Of a DNA stretch of 64,000 nt, positions 20,054 to 29,537 are shown piece after piece. Within the stretch, counting starts at the first letter, position 1. Each line of letters opens with the position of its first letter. Where the stretch lies: NCBI GenBank assembly GCA_003559215.1, contig PWMF01000215.1, forward strand, positions 1 to 64,000. Direction: 5' to 3'. This DNA comes from Natrialbaceae archaeon. GTDB taxonomy: Archaea; Halobacteriota; Halobacteria; Halobacteriales; Natrialbaceae. The position numbers were made by a program, and so were the translations under genes. The notes below the pieces were generated by a model. That model was not told the origin of the DNA, searched no databases, and saw nothing but the letters and a program-made list of their open reading frames with translations.

Positions 20054-20075
20054 TGCGAGGGGAGGGAATCGAACC
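20054..20075. repeat. 22-bp exact copy of the tRNA-Leu 3' end (att-like direct repeat)
   Basis: tgcgaggggagggaatcgaacc is identical to 20166-20187. Confidence 0.8.
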
Positions 20076-20165
20076 ACCTCCGGGAACCTGCGCGAGGCGC
20101 AGAACCCCGGCGTCGTTCGATCCCTCCGTGCATTTTCGTTCGGCACGAGATGTGCCTCACTGCAA

Positions 20166-20248
20166 TGCGAGGGGAGGGAATCGAACCCACGAACGTCTAC
20201 ACGAGCGGATCTTGAGTCCGCCGCCGTTGACCGCTTGGCTACCCTCGC
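20166..20248 (-). tRNA. tRNA-Leu (anticodon CAA)
   Basis: GCGAGGG...CCCTCGCA acceptor stem, D-arm GCCAAGCGGTCAACGGC, anticodon arm GCGGA-CTCAAGA-TCCGC, long variable arm, TTCGATT T-loop. Confidence 0.93.
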
Positions 20249-20296
20249 ACGCAGTCGATGGTTCGCATCTGCCGTATGAATAGTCTGCGGTTTCGT

Positions 20297-20458
20297 CTAC
20301 ACCGGAGGGTGGCACTCGAGGCCGCTTCGCTCCGCTGATCTCCCGCCGAGGGGCTCGAGGAGGTGTCGCGCGCCGCAGTTGTGACACGCGTATCCCCCGT
20401 CGATGTGAGCAAAGAGTCGCTCGCCACAGCTCAGGCAGCGTCCGTCCGAGTGCTTCAT
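20297..20458 (-). CDS. 53-aa zinc-ribbon-like protein (not in the ORF track)
   Basis: Manual translation: [53 protein letters not shown]; two CxxC knuckles. Confidence 0.6.
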   Translation of the reverse strand: MKHSDGRCLSCGERLFAHIDGGYACHNCGARHLLEPLGGRSAERSGLECHPPV

Positions 20459-20665
20459 CAGTTCGACGGTCACTCCTGCCGGGGAATAAGCGTTCCGGCA
20501 GCGGGCGGCGAGTTGCGAATCCGGCGGGGCGGTCGGGGAGGACGGTCGCGGCCACGTGGAAGTGAGTACCCGTCGAGCGAAACGTACGGGACCCTCGAGC
20601 CCGAACGGTCACACGATGGGAGTCGAACCGCTCGTGGACCGCGTCCGATCACCGACCGACCACCG

Positions 20666-21169
20666 ATGACCGACCACACCCGAGACTACGCCGTTGCGCC
20701 GCCGATTTCGGGCTCGCCGACGGGGTGGGATCCCGACCGCGGGGAGTCCAACGGCTGGGAGCACGGCACGCTCCGGCGGGCCGTCGTCCACGGCGTGCGG
20801 CTGTTCAACGACGGCGCGTTCCACGAGTCTCACGACTGCTTCGAGCTCGAGTGGTACAACTACGGCCGCGGGACGACCGAGAGCGCCTTCCTCCACGGGA
20901 TGGTCCAGGTCGCCGCCGGGGCCTACAAGCGCGCGGACTTCGAGGACGACGGCGGGATGCGGAGCCTGTTCCGGACGGCCCTCCAGTACCTCGAGGACGT
21001 TCCCGACGACTACTACGGCGTTGACGTCCGCGAGGTCCGGGAGATCATGGAGACGGCCCTCGAGGAGCCCGCCGCGATCGACGGCTGGCGGATCGCCCTC
21101 GACGGCGAGCGACCGACCGCACGGGCGATCGATCGGGAGTACGCGGCCGACCTCGAGAACGGGCCCTGA
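20666..21169 (+). CDS. DUF309 domain protein
   Basis: [30 protein letters not shown]...[14 protein letters not shown] motif; start trimmed to [10 protein letters not shown]. Confidence 0.88.
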   Translation: MTDHTRDYAVAPPISGSPTGWDPDRGESNGWEHGTLRRAVVHGVRLFNDGAFHESHDCFELEWYNYGRGTTESAFLHGMVQVAAGAYKRADFEDDGGMRSLFRTALQYLEDVPDDYYGVDVREVREIMETALEEPAAIDGWRIALDGERPTARAIDREYAADLENGP

Positions 21170-21248
21170 CGGCCGCGTCGATAGCTCGAGACGCCGCGAG
21201 CGCTATCGGACCGAATCACATTTGAACTCGAAGTTCCTACAACTGGTA

Positions 21249-22046
21249 ATGAAAGTTGCACAGCTCGGGTCCGGAACGCCCGAGATAGCGGTCGTTGGAG
21301 GAATCCACGGCGACGAACCCAGCGGGGTTCGCGCCGTAGAGCAGTTGCTCGACGAGAACCCGTCCGTCGAGCGTCCCGTCAAGCTCGTGGTCGCCAACGA
21401 GAAGGCCCTCGAGCGGCAGGTCCGGTACGTCGACGAGGATCTCAACCGGGCGTTTCCGGGGGATCCAAACGCGAAGACCCACGAGGGACAGCTCGCCGAC
21501 GATCTCGTCGAGGAGCTGTCGGGCTGTTTCACCTTCTCGATGCACTCCACGCAGAGCCACGCCGAACCGTTCGCCATCGTCAACGAGCTCCACGAGCGGG
21601 CGGAGTCGATCTGCCCGCAGCTCCCCGTCCAGGCGATGGTCGAGACCAGCGAGTTCGCCGAGGGACGGCTGTTCTCCGAGATCGACACCATCGAAGTCGA
21701 GTGCGGACTGCAGGGCTCGGAGACGGCCGCCCAGAACGCGCTTCGGCTTACGCGGTCGTTCCTGACCGCCGTCGGCGCCTTGCCCGGCGACACAGTCAGC
21801 CGAGAGCTGCCCGTCTACCGGCTCGTCGACTCGATCCCGAAGGGAGAGGCCGACAGCTACGAGGTCTTCGTCGACAACTTCACCCAGATCGAGCCCGGCG
21901 ATCCGTTCGCCGCCGCCGACGGCGATATGCAGGTCGCGACCGAGTCGTTCTACCCGGTGCTTATGTCTTCCTACGGCTACCGCGACGTCTTCGGCTACGC
22001 CGCCGAGAAGCTCGACGTGTTGTCGACCCCGAGTGCGGCCGACTGA
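21249..22046 (+). CDS. succinylglutamate desuccinylase/aspartoacylase family protein
   Basis: VVGGIHGDEPSGVRAVE zinc motif, DEDLNRAFPG, MHSTQSHAEPFA. Confidence 0.9.
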   Translation: MKVAQLGSGTPEIAVVGGIHGDEPSGVRAVEQLLDENPSVERPVKLVVANEKALERQVRYVDEDLNRAFPGDPNAKTHEGQLADDLVEELSGCFTFSMHSTQSHAEPFAIVNELHERAESICPQLPVQAMVETSEFAEGRLFSEIDTIEVECGLQGSETAAQNALRLTRSFLTAVGALPGDTVSRELPVYRLVDSIPKGEADSYEVFVDNFTQIEPGDPFAAADGDMQVATESFYPVLMSSYGYRDVFGYAAEKLDVLSTPSAAD

Positions 22047-22165
22047 CCGACCGGTTTTTTGTCGACACGCGTGCACGCGTAAGATCGCTTTTTCCGGTTT
22101 CCGGCTCGAGCCGGCCCGGAGCGGGATCCGAGATACGCACAAGTTTCCCCGAGTGAGGAGGATTG

Positions 22166-22750
22166 ATGCCTCGCCGTCCCTATCGAGCGTATATGACAGC
22201 GATAGCACTCCTCGCGGTCGCGTTCGGGGAGCTGTTCCCGAACGGGATCAGCCACTACGCGATCGGCGGTCTCCTGGTCGGTCTCGGCACCGTCGTCATC
22301 TATCTGGGCACCGGTATCGCCGCGGGCGCGAGCACGTTCCTCGAGTCGACCCTCTCGTACGTCTCGAACCTCTCGCGGTTCCAGCGGTACGTCTCCTCGC
22401 GGGACTGGCGAGTCGTCTTTACGCTGGGGATCGTCGCCGGCGCGGCGATCTACGCCGTTACGTTTCAGTCCGGACTGGTCTCGAGCTCGCTCCACCAGCC
22501 CGCGACGACCGGAGAGCTCTACGACGTCGGCGGACTGACGCTGTGGATGACCGAGGTCCAGCCCTGGCGGCTGTTTCTCGGCGGGATCCTGATCGGGATC
22601 GGAACGCGGGTCGGGAAGGGGTGTACCTCCGGGCACGGCGTCTGTGGCGTCGGCTCGGCCTCGAGCGCCTCCCTCGTCGGCGTCGCGACCTTCCTGCTGA
22701 TCGCGATCGGGGTCGCCCAGCTGGTGCAGGCCCTGGGGGTGAGTCCCTGA
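22166..22750 (+). CDS. YeeE/YedE (TsuA-like) sulfur-compound transporter, first half
   Basis: LGGILIGIGTRVGKGCTSGHGVCGVGS motif, multi-TM. Confidence 0.88.
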   Translation: MPRRPYRAYMTAIALLAVAFGELFPNGISHYAIGGLLVGLGTVVIYLGTGIAAGASTFLESTLSYVSNLSRFQRYVSSRDWRVVFTLGIVAGAAIYAVTFQSGLVSSSLHQPATTGELYDVGGLTLWMTEVQPWRLFLGGILIGIGTRVGKGCTSGHGVCGVGSASSASLVGVATFLLIAIGVAQLVQALGVSP

Positions 22751-22835
22751 TGAGCGGGACTCGAGCCGTGCGAGAATCCCGGAGACGCGAGCGGCGAGCG
22801 AAGCGAACCGCGAGCTACGAACGGAGGTGTGAGCG

Positions 22836-23303
22836 ATGAGCGCCGACCACGAACAACATCCGCTGTTCATGCCGCTGGTGTTCGTCGGCGGACTGATCTT
22901 CGGCTTCGGCCTCGGGTTCAGCCACATGGCCCAGCCCGAGATCGTGCTGCACTTCCTGCAGTTCGAAGACTTCGGGCTGCTGTTCGTCATGGGTGGGGCG
23001 GCGGTCGTCACCGGGATCACGTTCTTCGGCATTAACTACGTTCGAAGCAGCGCGCCGTTTACCGGCGCACCCTACGTCCGTCGGCTGAAGACCCTCGACC
23101 GAAACGTCGTCCTCGGCGGCGGCATCTTCGGCGTCGGCTGGGGGCTCTCCGGGATCTGTCCCGGTGCGGCCTACGCCAGCCTCGGCGTCGGGAACGTCGC
23201 GATCCTCTACGGGATCGTCGGCATGTTCCTCGGCGCCTACGTCCAGGGCTACTGGCGGTCGGCCCGGGCCGAGGCCGACGCCCCGGCGTCGACGGCCGAC
23301 TGA
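22836..23303 (+). CDS. YeeE/YedE (TsuA-like) sulfur-compound transporter, second half
   Basis: GFGLGFSHMAQPEIVLHFL and GVGWGLSGICPGAAYASLGVG motifs. Confidence 0.88.
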   Translation: MSADHEQHPLFMPLVFVGGLIFGFGLGFSHMAQPEIVLHFLQFEDFGLLFVMGGAAVVTGITFFGINYVRSSAPFTGAPYVRRLKTLDRNVVLGGGIFGVGWGLSGICPGAAYASLGVGNVAILYGIVGMFLGAYVQGYWRSARAEADAPASTAD

Positions 23304-23375
23304 GGATACGGACACGAACTGCGGCTCGGTAACCGGGGACGTAAGGTCTATCCGCGTCACGGCCGTACCAGGGGT

Positions 23376-23723
23376 ATGGACTTTCCACCGAACCAGGGGC
23401 TCGATCAGGACGAAGTCGACGAACAGGTCGCCGACGTGCTCGAGGACAACGAGGTCGTCCTCTTCATGAAGGGGACGGAGCTGATGCCACAGTGTGGGTA
23501 CTCTCGCCGAGCGCTCGGGCTGATCGACCAGTACCGTGACGACTACGAGACCGTCGACGTCCTCGAGTCGCTCGACGAGTACCGGGCGGCCCTCGAGGAC
23601 CACAGCGGCTGGGAGACGATTCCGCAGACGTTCGTCGACGGAGAGTTCGTCGGTGGCTCGGACATCCTCGCCGAACTCGAGGAACGCGGCGAGCTGGCCG
23701 AGACGCTCGAGGCCGACGGATAA
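23376..23723 (+). CDS. glutaredoxin family protein
   Basis: VVLFMKGTELMPQCGYSRRALGLI and ETIPQTFVDGEFVGGSDIL (monothiol Grx-like). Confidence 0.9.
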   Translation: MDFPPNQGLDQDEVDEQVADVLEDNEVVLFMKGTELMPQCGYSRRALGLIDQYRDDYETVDVLESLDEYRAALEDHSGWETIPQTFVDGEFVGGSDILAELEERGELAETLEADG

Positions 23724-23838
23724 CTAGCAGCGATATCGAATTGAATTTATTCCTTTCAAAAGAGACCGAATTTAATAGCAGGTCATATAAGCCACGCGAC
23801 CGTACTAGGAACCAGCGACCGCTCCACACCTTCCCACT

Positions 23839-24420
23839 ATGTCCACAGAGGAATCCAGACACGTATATCGGCTGCATTCGACCCTCGAACTGCCCCTCGA
23901 AGACCTCCACGACCACATCGACGAGGCGACGTACCCCGACGGGGTCTCGGACGTCGAGATCACGCGGCGAAACAATACGCTCATCCTAAAGGCCGTCGCC
24001 GAGGACGAGACGGTAAGCAAGTACACGCCGACGGCCCAGCTCAAGGCCAGCGTCACCGAGAATCGGGTCTACGAGGAAGACCCCGACGAGCGACACAACT
24101 CGTTCCGATGGGACGAGGACGAGGAGGACGAAATCGAGTCCGAACTCGTCGAGTACGCCGCGTTCAAGGGGGACCGCGAGACCGTCCTCCAGAACTCCTT
24201 GCTGCAGTACGAGATGTTCCTCGTCCTCTGTGAGATCGCTGAGGCCGCCGAGAAGGGCACCCTGACGGCGATCGCCGAGTTCGACGACGAACTCGAGGCG
24301 ACCCGGATCGTCGAGGGCGAGCCCCGGCCGGCCGATATCGAGGTCGTCGAGGGACCGCGGGACCACGGCTCGAGTCAAGGCGGCGTCAACTGGCGCGACA
24401 ACAAGTTCATCAGCGACTGA
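23839..24420 (+). CDS. conserved haloarchaeal protein of unknown function (possibly DUF7110)
   Basis: 193 aa acidic ORF with haloarchaeal codon usage. Confidence 0.65.
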   Translation: MSTEESRHVYRLHSTLELPLEDLHDHIDEATYPDGVSDVEITRRNNTLILKAVAEDETVSKYTPTAQLKASVTENRVYEEDPDERHNSFRWDEDEEDEIESELVEYAAFKGDRETVLQNSLLQYEMFLVLCEIAEAAEKGTLTAIAEFDDELEATRIVEGEPRPADIEVVEGPRDHGSSQGGVNWRDNKFISD

Positions 24421-24493
24421 GCGGTCTCGCCGCGCGAACTTCTCGAGACCCGACCGACGGTAGCGATTTCCGCTCCGTTCCCGTACCCCACGC

Positions 24494-24808
24494 ATGGACG
24501 ATCCGAGCAGCTACGGGATCGTCGGCCGACTCGCGCTCGCGGCGTTCGTCACGATCGCACCGACGATCCTCTTTCTCGGGCTGGTACGGGGGTTAGAGCG
24601 GCTGCAAAACGACGCGCTCGTCCTCGAGCTACGACAGCAGGGGACCCTCGAGCCGTCGCCGGACGACGACGTCCTCGCCGTGCTGGCGGACGGGCTCGAG
24701 TTCGACCGTGCCGAGGGCTCCGGGCTGCAGTGTCCGACCTGCGGAGAACCGAACGGCTCCGACGAGCGCTACTGTCCGGAGTGTCTGGCCCGGTTCTCGG
24801 GGCCCTGA
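24494..24808 (+). CDS. membrane-anchored zinc-ribbon protein
   Basis: One N-terminal TM, then CPTCGEPNGSDERYCPECLARF. Confidence 0.75.
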   Translation: MDDPSSYGIVGRLALAAFVTIAPTILFLGLVRGLERLQNDALVLELRQQGTLEPSPDDDVLAVLADGLEFDRAEGSGLQCPTCGEPNGSDERYCPECLARFSGP

Positions 24809-24817
24809 CGGTCGAGA

Positions 24818-25129
24818 TCAGGAAACCGGTTCGAACCGGTGGAGAAACGCCGTGTTCTCGTCGTCCCATTCGGTGCCGTGGGTGCGCTCGATCCGTCGCT
24901 TGTAGGCCTCGAGATCCGGCGACCCCTCGGCGCGTGCGTCCTCGTCGGTCAGATCGCCGAGTCGTCGTTCCGTCACCTCGACGAGTTCGAACGTCGTCCC
25001 CTCGATCTCGAAGGTGTCGCCCTCCGCAGCGTGTCTGTCTCCCCGGTGGAGCTGGGTGATCTCTCCCTCGAGAGCGCCCGTTCGCAGCCGTTCGGCGGGC
25101 AAGAGGTCGCTCGCTTCGATCGTCGTCAT
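24818..25129 (-). CDS. ASCH-domain protein
   Basis: LRTGALEGEITQLHRGDRHAAEGDTFEIEGTTFELVEVTERRLGDLTDEDARAEG. Confidence 0.75.
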   Translation of the reverse strand: MTTIEASDLLPAERLRTGALEGEITQLHRGDRHAAEGDTFEIEGTTFELVEVTERRLGDLTDEDARAEGSPDLEAYKRRIERTHGTEWDDENTAFLHRFEPVS

Positions 25130-25186
25130 GATCGCAACGTTCGGTCGCTGCGGAATAATGCTACCGGTCACCCGTTCTGGAAGCGG

Positions 25187-26404
25187 TTAGCTCCCGATCG
25201 GGGTGCCGTCGACGTACACCGTTTCGGGATTCCTGATGGCGCCGATATCGTCGCGGGGGTCGTCGACGAGCGCGAGGACATCGCCGCGGTTGCCGACCTC
25301 GAGCGTGCCGATATCGTCGTCCGGAACCGTCTCGGCGGCGACGCGGGTCGCGGCCTGGATCGCCTCGTGTTCGCTCATGCCGATCTCGTCGACGAACAGC
25401 TCGAGCTCGAGGGCGTTCTCGCCGTGAGGGACCAATTCGGGGCCGAGGAAGTCCGTCCCCGTCGCGATCGGAACGCCGGCTTCGTAGGCGCGCCGAACGG
25501 AATCGGAGTGGGCTTCGCTCGCTTCGCGGGCCTTCTCGAGTCCGTAGTCGGGCACGCCGTGGTCGGACCCGTGCTCGAGTAGGCGATGCATGATCGACAG
25601 CGTGGGGACGAAGATCGCCCCCGTCTCGGCGAACAGCTCGAGGCACTCCTCGTCGACCCAGAACCCGTGTTCGATGGTGTCGACGCCGTTGCGGAGTGCA
25701 GCCTTGATCCCCGGTGCGCCCTGAGCGTGGGAGGCGACCGGGATCCCCACCCGGTGGGCTTCCTCGACGAACGCCCGGATCTCGGCGTCGGTGAACTGGC
25801 TCTGGTCGGGGGCGTCCTTCTCGCTCAACACTCCGCCGGTCGTCATGATCTTGAGGACGTCGACGCCGTCACGGATCCGCTTGCGGGCTTCCTTTCGGCA
25901 CTCGTCGGCGCCGTCGGCCAGCGTCGCGAGCGCGTCGTCGCCGTCCGCGGCCCACTCGTAGGGGAGGAAGTGCGAGTCGCCGTGGCCCCCCGTCTGACTG
26001 ATACTCTGCCCGCTCGTGAACACCCTCGGTCCCGGAATCGCGCCTTCGGCGACGGCCCCGCGAAGCCCCAGCCCCGTCGAGGAGCCGACGTCCCGGACGG
26101 CCGTGAAGCCGGCCGCCAGCAGCGCCCGGAGGTCCGCGGTCGCCCGCGCGGTGCCGAGCTCCGAGGACTCGGTGGTCCAGACGAGCGGGTTCATCTCCCG
26201 GGTTCCCTGCAGGTGGACGTGAGCGTCGATCAGGCCCGGGGTGACAGTAGGGTAGCTGTCGTGGGTGGCCTCCGACGGTGCGCCGACGTCCTCCTGTGTC
26301 CCGACGGCGTCGATCCGTCCCTCGTCGTCGACGACGAGCCGTCCGTCGGAGAGCGGCTGTTCGTCACGACCCGTCACGACCACGTCTGCGTCGATAACTC
26401 GCAT
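25187..26404 (-). CDS. metal-dependent amidohydrolase
   Basis: VTPGLIDAHVHLQGTRE, GIPVASHAQGAPGIKAALRNGVDTIEHG, ATGTDFLGPEL. Start trimmed to MRVIDADVVV. Confidence 0.92.
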   Translation of the reverse strand: MRVIDADVVVTGRDEQPLSDGRLVVDDEGRIDAVGTQEDVGAPSEATHDSYPTVTPGLIDAHVHLQGTREMNPLVWTTESSELGTARATADLRALLAAGFTAVRDVGSSTGLGLRGAVAEGAIPGPRVFTSGQSISQTGGHGDSHFLPYEWAADGDDALATLADGADECRKEARKRIRDGVDVLKIMTTGGVLSEKDAPDQSQFTDAEIRAFVEEAHRVGIPVASHAQGAPGIKAALRNGVDTIEHGFWVDEECLELFAETGAIFVPTLSIMHRLLEHGSDHGVPDYGLEKAREASEAHSDSVRRAYEAGVPIATGTDFLGPELVPHGENALELELFVDEIGMSEHEAIQAATRVAAETVPDDDIGTLEVGNRGDVLALVDDPRDDIGAIRNPETVYVDGTPIGS

Positions 26405-26509
26405 ATCGGGAAATTCGGAACGGGGTGGGATATCAGTTGTGCGCCACCGACCGCATCCGGATGAGTTTCGCTTCGAAATAGCTTTCATCCCGACCTCGAG
26501 AGAACCGGT

Positions 26510-27865
26510 GTGCCCGGGGACCGACTCCAGTTTTGGACGCTCTATCTCGCCCGCTTCGCCGAGGGGTTCGGCTTCATCACGCTGATCACCCTGTTGCCCT
26601 ACTACATCAACGAGCTCGATCCGAGCGGGACGACGGTCTTCGGGATCACGATCGGCGCCGGCCTCATCGTCGGGCTGTACACGACCGGTTTTACGTTCGC
26701 ACAGACGTTCGCGGTCGTTCCGCTGGCTTGGGCCGGCGACCGCTTCGACAAGCGTCTCGTTCTGCTCGGCGTCCTCGGACTTGGCGCTGGCGTCTACGCG
26801 CTGTTCCCGCTGGTCGACTCGAGCGCCTCCTTTATTGCCGTCCGCGCGCTCCAGGGGATCGCCGTCACCGGCGCCGGACTGATGAGCCTCTCGCTGGTCG
26901 GGCAGATCGCCACCCTCGAGACGCGGGCGAACTACATCGGGAAGGCCAACGCCGCGAGCTTCGCTGCTTCGATCCTCGGTAGCCTGAGCGCCGGCTCGCT
27001 CTACGAGGCGTTCGGCTTCGGACCGATCTTCGCGATCATCGTCTGTATCATGCTCGTCGCGTGGCTCGGCACGTTCCTCTCGCTCGAGCCCGACGACACG
27101 CGCGTTCACGGCTTTCCGTTCGCCGACCTCGCGTTCAACCGCCGGCTGCTCACTATCTCGACGTTTCGCTTCCAGTATGCCTTCTCGGTGACGCTGGTGC
27201 GGACATGGGTGCCGATCTTCGCGGGCGTCTCCGCGGCCCAGGGCGGCCTGGCCTACGGCGCGCTCGCGGTTTCGCTTACGGTCGTCGCCGAGAAGTTCAC
27301 CAACATGTGCTGTCAGCCGTTTACGGGCCGGCTCTCGGACGCTTACGGGCGCGCGCTGTTCGTCTTCGTCGGCGGCGGCGCCTACGGACTCGTCGCGCTG
27401 GCCGTTCCGTTCTCGCCGGCGATCGGGACCGCGCTCGGCGTTCCCGCCGAACTCGTCGTCTCCGTGCCGACCGTCCTCGCGGGCGCGACGCTTCCCGCCT
27501 GGATACCCCTCGAGGCGGTCCCCGCCCAGTTCTCGCTGTTCGGCGAGGTCTCGCCGGCGTTCCTCCCGCTCGTCGCGCTGTCGGGGCTGCTCGGCGTCGC
27601 CGATAGCTTCCGAGAGCCGGCGAGCATGGCGCTGTTCGCCGACGAGGGGACCGACGACGGCGGCGTCGCCTCGAGTTTCGGCATCCGCGAACTCGTCTGG
27701 CGGCCGGGCAGCGTGATCGCCCCGCTGCTTGGTGGCTGGCTCATGTACGAGGTCGGGATGGCGTCGGTGTTCTACGTCGGCGGGGCGTTCGCACTAACTG
27801 GCGTCGCGACGTTCCTCCTGATCCTCGTCCGGAGCCACGGCCGCAACGCGCTGTTCGAGTGGTGA
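26510..27865 (+). CDS. MFS transporter
   Basis: 451 aa, about 12 TM; AWAGDRFDKRLVLL and GRLSDAYGRALF loops. Confidence 0.9.
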   Translation: MPGDRLQFWTLYLARFAEGFGFITLITLLPYYINELDPSGTTVFGITIGAGLIVGLYTTGFTFAQTFAVVPLAWAGDRFDKRLVLLGVLGLGAGVYALFPLVDSSASFIAVRALQGIAVTGAGLMSLSLVGQIATLETRANYIGKANAASFAASILGSLSAGSLYEAFGFGPIFAIIVCIMLVAWLGTFLSLEPDDTRVHGFPFADLAFNRRLLTISTFRFQYAFSVTLVRTWVPIFAGVSAAQGGLAYGALAVSLTVVAEKFTNMCCQPFTGRLSDAYGRALFVFVGGGAYGLVALAVPFSPAIGTALGVPAELVVSVPTVLAGATLPAWIPLEAVPAQFSLFGEVSPAFLPLVALSGLLGVADSFREPASMALFADEGTDDGGVASSFGIRELVWRPGSVIAPLLGGWLMYEVGMASVFYVGGAFALTGVATFLLILVRSHGRNALFEW

Positions 27866-27869
27866 TCCC

Positions 27870-28625
27870 CTACTCCGACGATGGCCGAACCGCGACTCGA
27901 TCAGGCGAGCTCGCGTCGGCTCGAGCGAGCGAGGCGCCCAGCTCCCGGCCGAGGTCGGTGTCGGCCTCGAGGTGGAGTCGTACCGTCCCGCCGTCGACCG
28001 TGGCGATCGTCAGTTCGGTCGCGCGGGTTCGCGAGAGCCCGACGCCGTCGAACGCGGCGACGAACCGGGGAGTCCAAGCGAGGTTCGCCAGCCCGACTAC
28101 CGTCGCGAGCGCCAGCAGCGACGGAGAGATAGCCGAGACGACGGCTGCGAGCGCGGCGATCGACAGGACGAGGAAGACGCTGGCGCCGACCAGGAGCCGC
28201 CGAACCGTCCGTTCGAGTCCAGTCACCGCGCGGACGCGGCGAGCGACCCCGAGAGCCGTCGCGGCAATCGCCGCGAGCGCGGTCGTGAGCGCGCCGCCAA
28301 TCGGTCCCACGCCGGCGGCGGCGCCGACCGCGACGAGGACGCCGATCGCCGCGAGGAGCGCTCCGATGGCTCCGACCAGGAGCGCGTCGTCCGTCCGGTA
28401 CCGATACGTCCACCGCCGTCGGGGCCGGCTCCCGACCGAGCTAACGAACTCGTACCTGATATCGGTGAGCGCCCCCTCCTCCGAGATGCAGAGCACGCGC
28501 CGATCGGTGAGGCCGACGGTCACCGAACCCGATCCGGGCTCTCCGAGGAACGAACCGGTCTCGAGAACTCGAACCGATTCGTCGTCGACGAGGTGTCTCG
28601 CGAGCCGGTCTTCGGCGAACGTCAT
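27870..28625 (-). CDS. membrane protein with N-terminal PH-like domain
   Basis: VTVGLTDRRVLCISEEG resembles bacterial PH-type domains; several TM segments; start trimmed to MTFAEDRLA. Confidence 0.6.
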   Translation of the reverse strand: MTFAEDRLARHLVDDESVRVLETGSFLGEPGSGSVTVGLTDRRVLCISEEGALTDIRYEFVSSVGSRPRRRWTYRYRTDDALLVGAIGALLAAIGVLVAVGAAAGVGPIGGALTTALAAIAATALGVARRVRAVTGLERTVRRLLVGASVFLVLSIAALAAVVSAISPSLLALATVVGLANLAWTPRFVAAFDGVGLSRTRATELTIATVDGGTVRLHLEADTDLGRELGASLARADASSPDRVAVRPSSE

Positions 28626-28874
28626 CGCCCGACTCTGCTCGGGGAACCGACAAAGTAAGCCACACCATTCCTCGGGCGAACGACGTTTCGAGAACCGAAC
28701 TGAACCGGTTCGCGGCGCGATCGAACGCGGCGCCATCGCCGATTCGAGCGAGTGCCGTCGGGCGGTTCTCTTCCGGTAGCCCCCTATTATCGTCGCCGAT
28801 CGAGGGGGCGAGTCGATCGCCGGCGAAACTCGCTGCGCGAGGGGCGGTGCGGTCGGCGTCCGCCCGAATCCGCG

Positions 28875-29537
28875 CTACCTCGCCGCGCCGGGCTCATCGC
28901 GGCGGCGACCCGACGGCCACACGAGTCCGGGAACGGCCCGGACGAGCCGCGGGAGGGGGGCGAGCGAGAAGAGACCGAACTGCGAGAGGAGGCCGAGCGC
29001 GACCAGCGCCAGAAACGCCGGCGACGTCACGTCGAACAGCAGCGGCTCGAGCGTCAGCGTCTCCCCTGCGGCGAGAACCCCCTCGGGAGTAAGCGACCGC
29101 GACGCGAGTGCGGCGCCGATGACTGCCGTGATCGCGGCGGTCACCCACCGTGTCAGCGCCAGCCCGAGCACCGCCGCGACGAGGCCGACAACGACCGCGA
29201 GCCCCCACTCGAGGGCCCAGCCGCTCTCGGGGGCGAGCGCGGCGATTGCGGCCAGCGTGAGGTACGAGCCGACGACGAACCCCAGAAGCGAGACGGCCGC
29301 CGACAGGACGAGGTAGCTCCCGAGGCCGCCGACGACCGCGCCGAGCGCGGCGGTGGTTCCCGCGGCGGCGACTCCCTCGAGTCCCAACGCGGCCCCGACC
29401 GCGGGACCGACCAGATACCCGCTGCCGGCGCCAGCCGCGAGCCCGACGGCGACGACGCCGTACACCGAGAGGGCGGTACCGGAGAGGAGGAGGGCGATCC
29501 CGGCGAGGACGAACGCGGCGGCGACCGCATCGATCAT
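28875..29537 (-). CDS. multi-pass membrane protein of unknown function
   Basis: 220 aa almost entirely hydrophobic Gly/Ala/Leu helices; start trimmed to MIDAVAAAF. Confidence 0.6.
   Translation of the reverse strand: MIDAVAAAFVLAGIALLLSGTALSVYGVVAVGLAAGAGSGYLVGPAVGAALGLEGVAAAGTTAALGAVVGGLGSYLVLSAAVSLLGFVVGSYLTLAAIAALAPESGWALEWGLAVVVGLVAAVLGLALTRWVTAAITAVIGAALASRSLTPEGVLAAGETLTLEPLLFDVTSPAFLALVALGLLSQFGLFSLAPLPRLVRAVPGLVWPSGRRRDEPGAAR

Noticed and set aside
19833-20279. 148-aa ORF with GRESNPRTSTRADLESAAVDRLATLARS
   Set aside because: Translation of the tRNA-Leu gene and its repeat; a known type of annotation artefact.
25187-27109. 640-aa version of the amidohydrolase
   Set aside because: N-terminal 235 aa is antisense to the MFS gene; the natural start is MRVIDADVVV at 26404.
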